Assembly (NCBI RefSeq): GCF_905475345.1
Contig: NC_066586.1
Coordinates: forward strand, 7,933,400 to 7,997,399
From: Vespula vulgaris
Lineage: Eukaryota; Arthropoda; Insecta; Hymenoptera; Vespidae
Length of the DNA stretch: 64,000 nucleotides
Direction of reading: 5' to 3'
Shown here: positions 62,801 through 64,000 of the stretch, one piece after another
Layout of the letters: the number at the start of each line of letters is the position of its first letter
Numbering within the stretch: the first letter of the stretch is position 1
The notes under the pieces: generated by a model
What the model saw: only the letters and a program-made list of their open reading frames with translations
Databases searched by the model: none
Told to the model about the DNA's origin: nothing
Made by a program: the position numbers and the translations under genes

Positions 62801-63704
62801 AATCCAAGTGTACCCGGTGGACAGGAGCAACTAAAATTATTGATCAGATCGTGACATGTGCCGCCATTTTGACAAGGATTTGGTCTACAATCGTCAACGT
62901 TGAGTTCGCAATTTTGTCCTTGGAAACCTTTTGTACATTGGCATTGATATGAACCGACTAAATCTTTGCAGGTTGCTCCGTTTTGACAAGGAGCGGATTC
63001 GCATTCATCGATTTCTTCTTGACAATAAGAACCAGTGTAGCCTTCGATACAATGACACCGATGACTGTTTCCAATATCTTCGCATGTACCGTTATTACAA
63101 AGATTCTTTTCAAGCACACCTTTCCTAATAGCAGCGTCCTTGCACGAAACCATTTCTACGTCACAAACCTTGCCGGTCCAACCTGGTGAACAGTTACAGT
63201 GGTATTTGTTATTGTGTTGTACGCACGTTGCTCCATTTTCACAGGGATTATCAGCACACCAGTCTACGTATTCGCCGCATCTCGTACCGGTATAGCCATA
63301 AGGACAATGGCACGTATAATATTGCACATGATCGTGACAAGTGGCACCGTTTAGACAAGGCGAACTATCACACTCGTTTATACGGTATTGACAATTCGAG
63401 CCAGTATAGCCAGGTTTGCAAACGCAAGTATAGTTGTTTATTCCGTCGATACACTTGCCACCATTCATACAACTGCTATCAGTGCAATCTTCGTCGTTCG
63501 TTTGACAGTTTATACCGGAAAAGCCAAGTTGACATTGACATGTATACGAATTTACGTACTCCTTGCAAACTGCTCCATTTTGACAAGGCTGCGATTGACA
63601 TTCATTGACATCCACTTCACAATGTTTACCGTTGAAACCATCAACGCATAGACAAGTATAGTCACCGATTCCGTCTAAACAAGTTCCACCATTCTGGCAT
63701 GGAT
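58752..63704 (-). CDS. N: Notch receptor, C-terminal 1590 residues (EGF 24 to stop), partial
   Basis: Single-pass receptor whose intracellular domain is released by proteolysis and acts with Su(H) in the nucleus. Three exons: 61859-63704, 59982-61768, 58752-59890; the 5' part lies beyond the window. Domains in order: 13 EGF repeats (by alignment with the fly protein EGF 24-36; the one with the long SCKDAAIRKG loop is EGF 29), three LNR modules, the heterodimerisation region, a membrane segment (YVFIGVIIVIVGGMLVGVLV, about 61150-61218), RAM (VTWFPEGF), a basic nuclear signal (RRRSRRRG region), ankyrin repeats (for example DKSGETSLHLAARYARSDAA), a 59-Gln opa tract, a PEST/Fbw7-type degron (FPTPSPDSPGHWSSSSPHSN) and the conserved end NKGSEAIYI. 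Confidence 0.98.
59022..59198 (-). repeat. Notch opa repeat: 59 consecutive Gln codons
   Basis: 177 bp of CAG/CAA (CTG/TTG on the plus strand), uninterrupted at protein level, flanked by SS on one side and STQQQQQQTQQ on the other. CAA and CAG are mixed, which should slow replication slippage. Confidence 0.97.
59982..61768 (-). CDS. N: Notch exon: LNR-C to ankyrin repeats
   Basis: 1787 bp. Starts PIYDAYCRKHYANGYCDYGC (LNR-C), then the heterodimerisation domain (AEGVISVVVRMDMQTFRSNV on), the membrane segment ending GVLVTAQRRR where gamma-secretase cuts in homologues, RAM, the basic region and ankyrin repeats ending near LLDEHVPRSPQMMNV. Ends at the donor GTAAGC after PLI. The short intron to the next exon (59891-59981) and the one before (61769-61858) are each about 90 bp. 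Confidence 0.97.
61859..63704 (-). CDS. N: Notch exon: EGF 24-36 and LNR A-B
   Basis: 1846 bp starting after the acceptor TTTACAG with DPCQNGGTC. Thirteen six-cysteine EGF modules follow, most with the calcium-binding pattern (D/N)(V/I)(D/N)(D/E)C. EGF 24-29 correspond to the fly Abruptex region. Then LNR-A (CIENRCEEKSGNHHCDEECN) and LNR-B (CWDVFMNDVCDEVCNNAQC) up to ERKLAPC, where the donor GTGAGT splits an Asn codon. Confidence 0.97.
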
Positions 63705-64000
63705 CTGTAAATTTATAATTCACTATACTTTAGAACATGACGTATCAAACAGAGAATAAAAGGACTTATAAAGACTATGAAGAAAAAATGCAATTTGTAA
63801 CTGGTCAGCCGTCAATACGATTCATTTAAACAATACCGATCTATCATCTGATCAATGTTATAACTGCGAACAGCGTTGCTGATTCTTTTGGTGAGTATAA
63901 TGATTTAATTGAATCATTTCGGCACTCTAATTTCAGCTTTACGAGCAAATACAAGTATCGAAAGTCCGACAAAGCGAGAAATGCAGCGTCATCGAGAACA
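63705..64000 (-). other. Notch intron (partial)
   Basis: AT-rich sequence upstream of the EGF 24 exon acceptor. No exon was seen before the window ends. Confidence 0.75.

Noticed and set aside
1..64000. CRISPR arrays, operons, prophage or other prokaryotic systems
   Set aside because: Repeats are microsatellites or decayed tandems without regular spacers, and the genes are intron-containing animal genes.

Overview
The window is AT-rich nuclear DNA from an insect. Introns are GT-AG, and long (GA)n, (AT)n and (AAT)n microsatellites are frequent. The C-terminus of Notch (EAIYI end, opa-type Gln tract) and the insect beta-3 tubulin are recognisable. The gene structures and repeat style fit a hymenopteran best, but that placement is an inference and no species is claimed.

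Layout, left to right. About 1-10.7 kb (minus strand): the 5' three exons of a beta-tubulin gene that runs off the left edge. It carries six extra residues after the NEA motif, the hallmark of insect beta-3 (betaTub60D-type) tubulin. About 17.1-27.5 kb (minus): a complete two-exon beta-tubulin of the general (betaTub56D, beta-1) type, so the two tubulin genes lie head-to-tail. Both have the first exon MREIV...GAK followed by a first intron of 7-9 kb. About 27.9-47.2 kb: a gene-poor stretch of about 19 kb with microsatellites, several decayed tandem and inverted repeats and a few GC-richer islands, one of which looks like a minus-strand TATA promoter with a 5' splice site. About 47.2-49.6 kb (minus): a five-exon valacyclovir-hydrolase-like alpha/beta hydrolase (BPHL), with a dead Tc1-like transposon in its second intron. 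About 51.0-52.1 kb (minus): the four-exon E2 enzyme UBE2C (vihar). About 53.0-55.2 kb (plus): KXD1, a BORC subunit, divergent from UBE2C across an 860-bp shared promoter interval; it has two possible C-termini. About 58.8-64 kb (minus): the 3' three exons of Notch, from EGF repeat 24 to the stop codon, tail-to-tail with KXD1.

Functionally these are conserved housekeeping and developmental genes (microtubules, esterase metabolism, anaphase ubiquitylation, lysosome positioning, Notch signalling). Nothing indicates that they form one pathway. I found no CRISPR array, tRNA, rRNA or prokaryotic-type system, and no clearly novel multi-gene system. The most interesting signals are the tandem beta-1/beta-3 tubulin pair with the beta-3 insert coded exactly at a splice junction, the alternative KXD1 end, the Tc1 relic, a set of decayed local repeats (33-bp, 82-bp and about 150-bp units), two hairpin elements, and an unexplained 76-codon open segment inside the beta-1 intron.
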